From contig DATBQE010000083.1 of the NCBI GenBank assembly GCA_036561005.1, forward strand, positions 16,132-80,131: a stretch of 64,000 nt of DNA, read 5' to 3'. Shown here one piece after another: positions 61,981 to 64,000 of this stretch. Under the pieces are notes generated by a model. It made no database searches. It was given only the letters and a program-made list of their open reading frames with translations, and was not told where the DNA came from. Source of the DNA: PKWO01 sp036561005. Lineage in GTDB: Bacteria > Pseudomonadota > Gammaproteobacteria > Burkholderiales > Burkholderiaceae_D. A program made the translations under genes and the position numbers. The first letter of the stretch is position 1. The number at the start of each line of letters is the position of its first letter.

Positions 61981-63201
61981 TCAGCCGGGTGTAGCTATTT
62001 TTCCCAGCGCCTGCAGGATGTCGCAGATCAAATCATCGGCATCTTCCAGGCCGATGTTGAAGCGCACCAAAATACCTTTTTCCTGCCACGCGTGGCGTAT
62101 TTCGGTCATGCGATACGGCACGCACAGGCTGTGCGCACCGCCCCAACTGAAGCCGATTTTGAACAGCTTCAGGCTATCGACGAATCGATCGGTTTGCGCT
62201 TCGCTGAAACGCGGATCGAAGATCACGGAAAACAAACCGCCCGCAGCCTGAAAATCACGTTTCCAGGTGGTGTGGCCCGGACAATCAGGCATGGCCGGGT
62301 GCAGCACCCTGGTAATCTCCGGCCGCGATTTGAGCCATGCCGCAACCTTGCGTGCCGAAGCATCGTGCGCATCGTAACGCAGTTTCAGGCTGGGCAGACT
62401 GCGCAGTACCAGATAGGCGTCGTCGAAACTCACGCCCTGCCCCATGCGCATATGCGTCAGGCTCAGTTTTTGGTTGAGAGCATCGTCGCGCGTAATGAGC
62501 GCACCCATCAAGATGTCCGAGCCGCCGGATTGATATTTGGTCAGCGCCTGCATGACGATGTCGACGCCATGGTCGAATGCCCGCCAGGCAATGCCGGCCG
62601 ACCAGGTATTATCAAGCGCAACTGGTATGCCGTGGTCGCGCGCCACGGCACAGATCGCGGGGATATCTGGCACTTCCATTGAAATCGATCCCGGCGCCTC
62701 GGTCCAGATCAGGCGCGTATTGGCGCGTATATGGGCAGCGATTCCCGCGCCGATCATCGGGTCGTAATAATCGACGGCGACACCGAAGTCGCGCTGCATC
62801 CAGGCAGCCAGGTCGCGATTCGGATTGTAGGCATTGTCGGGAATCAGCAAATGATCTCCCGACTTAAGCAAGGCAAAATTGACCAGGGCCAGGGCGCTCA
62901 AGCCGCTTGATGTCAACACACAGTGTTTGCCGCCTTCAATTTCCGCCAAGCGGCCTTCGAGGGTGAAGGTGGTTGGTGTGCCATGCAGCCCGTAGGTGTA
63001 GCCAGTCTTGTTCAGCCAATGGCGGCCGCGCATGGCTTCGACGTTGTCGAATACCACGGTCGATGCATAATGAATAGCCGTCGGCAGCGCAGCAAAGCCA
63101 TCCGGCGCCTGGTAGTCGCTGTGTACCAGCGTCGTCTGCAGCGTTTTATTGTTCAAGGCGCGCTCGCTCAACTCAAGCTTCGGCCCAGAGATCGTGCGCA
63201 T
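61981..63201 (-). CDS. metC: cystathionine beta-lyase (MetC-type)
   Basis: PLP enzyme of methionine biosynthesis that releases homocysteine from cystathionine. The protein of about 406 residues has the PLP lysine in QALTKYQSGGSD, the cofactor Asp in VALDNTWSAG, and YGLHGTPT near the N-terminus, as in gammaproteobacterial-type MetC. The start is uncertain: ATG 63201 overlaps the end of rimO by 29 bases, an upstream ATG is at 63237, and a TTG just after the rimO stop is also possible. Coupling to rimO translation is likely. Confidence 0.9.
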   Translation of the reverse strand: MRTISGPKLELSERALNNKTLQTTLVHSDYQAPDGFAALPTAIHYASTVVFDNVEAMRGRHWLNKTGYTYGLHGTPTTFTLEGRLAEIEGGKHCVLTSSGLSALALVNFALLKSGDHLLIPDNAYNPNRDLAAWMQRDFGVAVDYYDPMIGAGIAAHIRANTRLIWTEAPGSISMEVPDIPAICAVARDHGIPVALDNTWSAGIAWRAFDHGVDIVMQALTKYQSGGSDILMGALITRDDALNQKLSLTHMRMGQGVSFDDAYLVLRSLPSLKLRYDAHDASARKVAAWLKSRPEITRVLHPAMPDCPGHTTWKRDFQAAGGLFSVIFDPRFSEAQTDRFVDSLKLFKIGFSWGGAHSLCVPYRMTEIRHAWQEKGILVRFNIGLEDADDLICDILQALGKIATPG

Positions 63202-64000
63202 CGGAAGCGGTGACCTTGACATCGAAAAACTCACCAACCACCAGCTTCAGGTGCGGCTCGTAGGGCGGCTTGACGTAGACCACGCCGTCGATTTCCGGTG
63301 CATCGGCAGCCGAGCGGCCGACACCGCCATTGCGGTCGACTTTATCAATCAGTACGCGTATGGTCTTGCCCACTTTGGCTTGCAGACGCTTCTTCGATAT
63401 CTCTTCCTGCAATTGCATGACCCGTCCACGCCGCTCTTCGCGCAGCTCTTCGGGAACAGGGTTGTCGATTGCATTGGCCGTGGCGCCTTCAACCGGTGAA
63501 TAGGCGAAGCAACCGAGCCGGTCGATTTCGGCTTCCTTCAGGAAGTCGAGCAGGTATTGGAATTCCGCTTCAGTCTCGCCAGGGAAGCCGGCAATGAAGG
63601 TGGAGCGGATTGTGATGTCCGGACACATCGCGCGCCAGGCGAGTATGCGTTCGATATTCTTTTCGCCGCTGGCCGGTCGCTTCATGCGTTTCAACACATC
63701 GGGATGGGCATGCTGCAGCGGCACATCGAGGTAAGGCAAGATCCTGCCGTTGGCCATCATCGGGATCACGTCGTCGACATGCGGATACGGGTACACGTAA
63801 TGCAGACGCACCCACGCGCCAAATTGCGCCGCCAACTCGCCGAGCGCATCGACCAATTGAGTCATGTGCGTCTTGACCGGCTTGCCGTTCCAGAAGCCCA
63901 TGCGAAACTTGACGTCCACGCCATAGGCGCTGGTATCCTGCGAAATGACCAGCAATTCCTTGACGCCGGCCTTGAACAGGTTTTCCGCTTCCAGCATGAC
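63173..64000 (-). CDS. rimO: ribosomal protein S12 methylthiotransferase, 3' part
   Basis: Radical-SAM enzyme that adds a methylthio group to an aspartate of ribosomal protein S12. Only the C-terminal 276 codons are in the window; the gene runs off the right edge, so the radical-SAM cysteine motif is not visible. The segment includes ISQDTSAYGVDVK, LHYVYPYPHVDDVI, LPYLDVPLQHAHPDVLKRMKRP and FIAGFPGETEAEF, followed by a C-terminal TRAM domain. The DTSAYG motif distinguishes it from MiaB. The frame remains open to the edge. Confidence 0.95.
   Translation of the reverse strand, partial: VMLEAENLFKAGVKELLVISQDTSAYGVDVKFRMGFWNGKPVKTHMTQLVDALGELAAQFGAWVRLHYVYPYPHVDDVIPMMANGRILPYLDVPLQHAHPDVLKRMKRPASGEKNIERILAWRAMCPDITIRSTFIAGFPGETEAEFQYLLDFLKEAEIDRLGCFAYSPVEGATANAIDNPVPEELREERRGRVMQLQEEISKKRLQAKVGKTIRVLIDKVDRNGGVGRSAADAPEIDGVVYVKPPYEPHLKLVVGEFFDVKVTASDAHDLWAEA

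Overview
The window looks like a chromosomal segment of a betaproteobacterium of the family Oxalobacteraceae, probably near Herminiimonas or Janthinobacterium. This is an inference from gene order (rpsB-tsf / map-glnD, the dapC-dapD-dapE-prmB run, smc-zipA-ligA) and protein style; no search was run. It is densely packed core genome. I saw no rRNA, tRNA, CRISPR array, prophage or transposase gene.

Layout. 0-2 kb: tsf and rpsB on the minus strand, each followed by an intrinsic terminator. 2.5-6.6 kb: map, glnD and an RluF/RsuA-type pseudouridine synthase on the plus strand. 6.7-13 kb: two tandem paralogous lipoproteins joining DUF4214 to an S53 (sedolisin) protease domain, duplicated with part of their 3' flank. 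13-22 kb: a tight minus-strand run smc-zipA-ligA-galU-def ending in a KirBac-type potassium channel gene. 22.4-30.2 kb: lysine/diaminopimelate genes dapC, dapD and dapE interleaved with pilU, an ArsC/YffB-like gene, prmB and an ABC-F ATPase. 30.2-33.8 kb: an AT-rich regulatory gap, a hypothetical gene, a DUF2520 oxidoreductase, an AlaC-type aminotransferase and two small exported proteins. 34.3-37.4 kb: ompR-envZ, with a candidate OmpR box upstream, and dsbA. 37.4-40 kb: a DUF3501 / iron-sulfur protein / rubrerythrin cluster. 40-43 kb: a TPR-glycosyltransferase, ispF and ispD.

43-47.5 kb holds the most system-like accessory block. An ECF sigma factor and its membrane anti-sigma factor are divergent from a c-type cytochrome gene, followed by a Tat-type metallophosphoesterase, a single-domain CuA-type cupredoxin and a second, paralogous metallophosphoesterase. 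Both sides of the divergent gap carry the same promoter-like pattern (GGAATA-N16-AGT). I infer a self-regulated envelope redox or stress regulon.

47.5-64 kb: a small lipoprotein, mfd, serB, a FIST sensor paired with a PAS-GAF-PAS-GGDEF-EAL protein, glpM, a sulfite-oxidase-like molybdoenzyme with its cytochrome c, a PKD-kelch lipoprotein, metC, and rimO cut by the right edge. A 267-bp palindromic MITE-like element flanked by TTA repeats sits exactly at the stop codon of the molybdoenzyme gene and separates it from its cytochrome partner.
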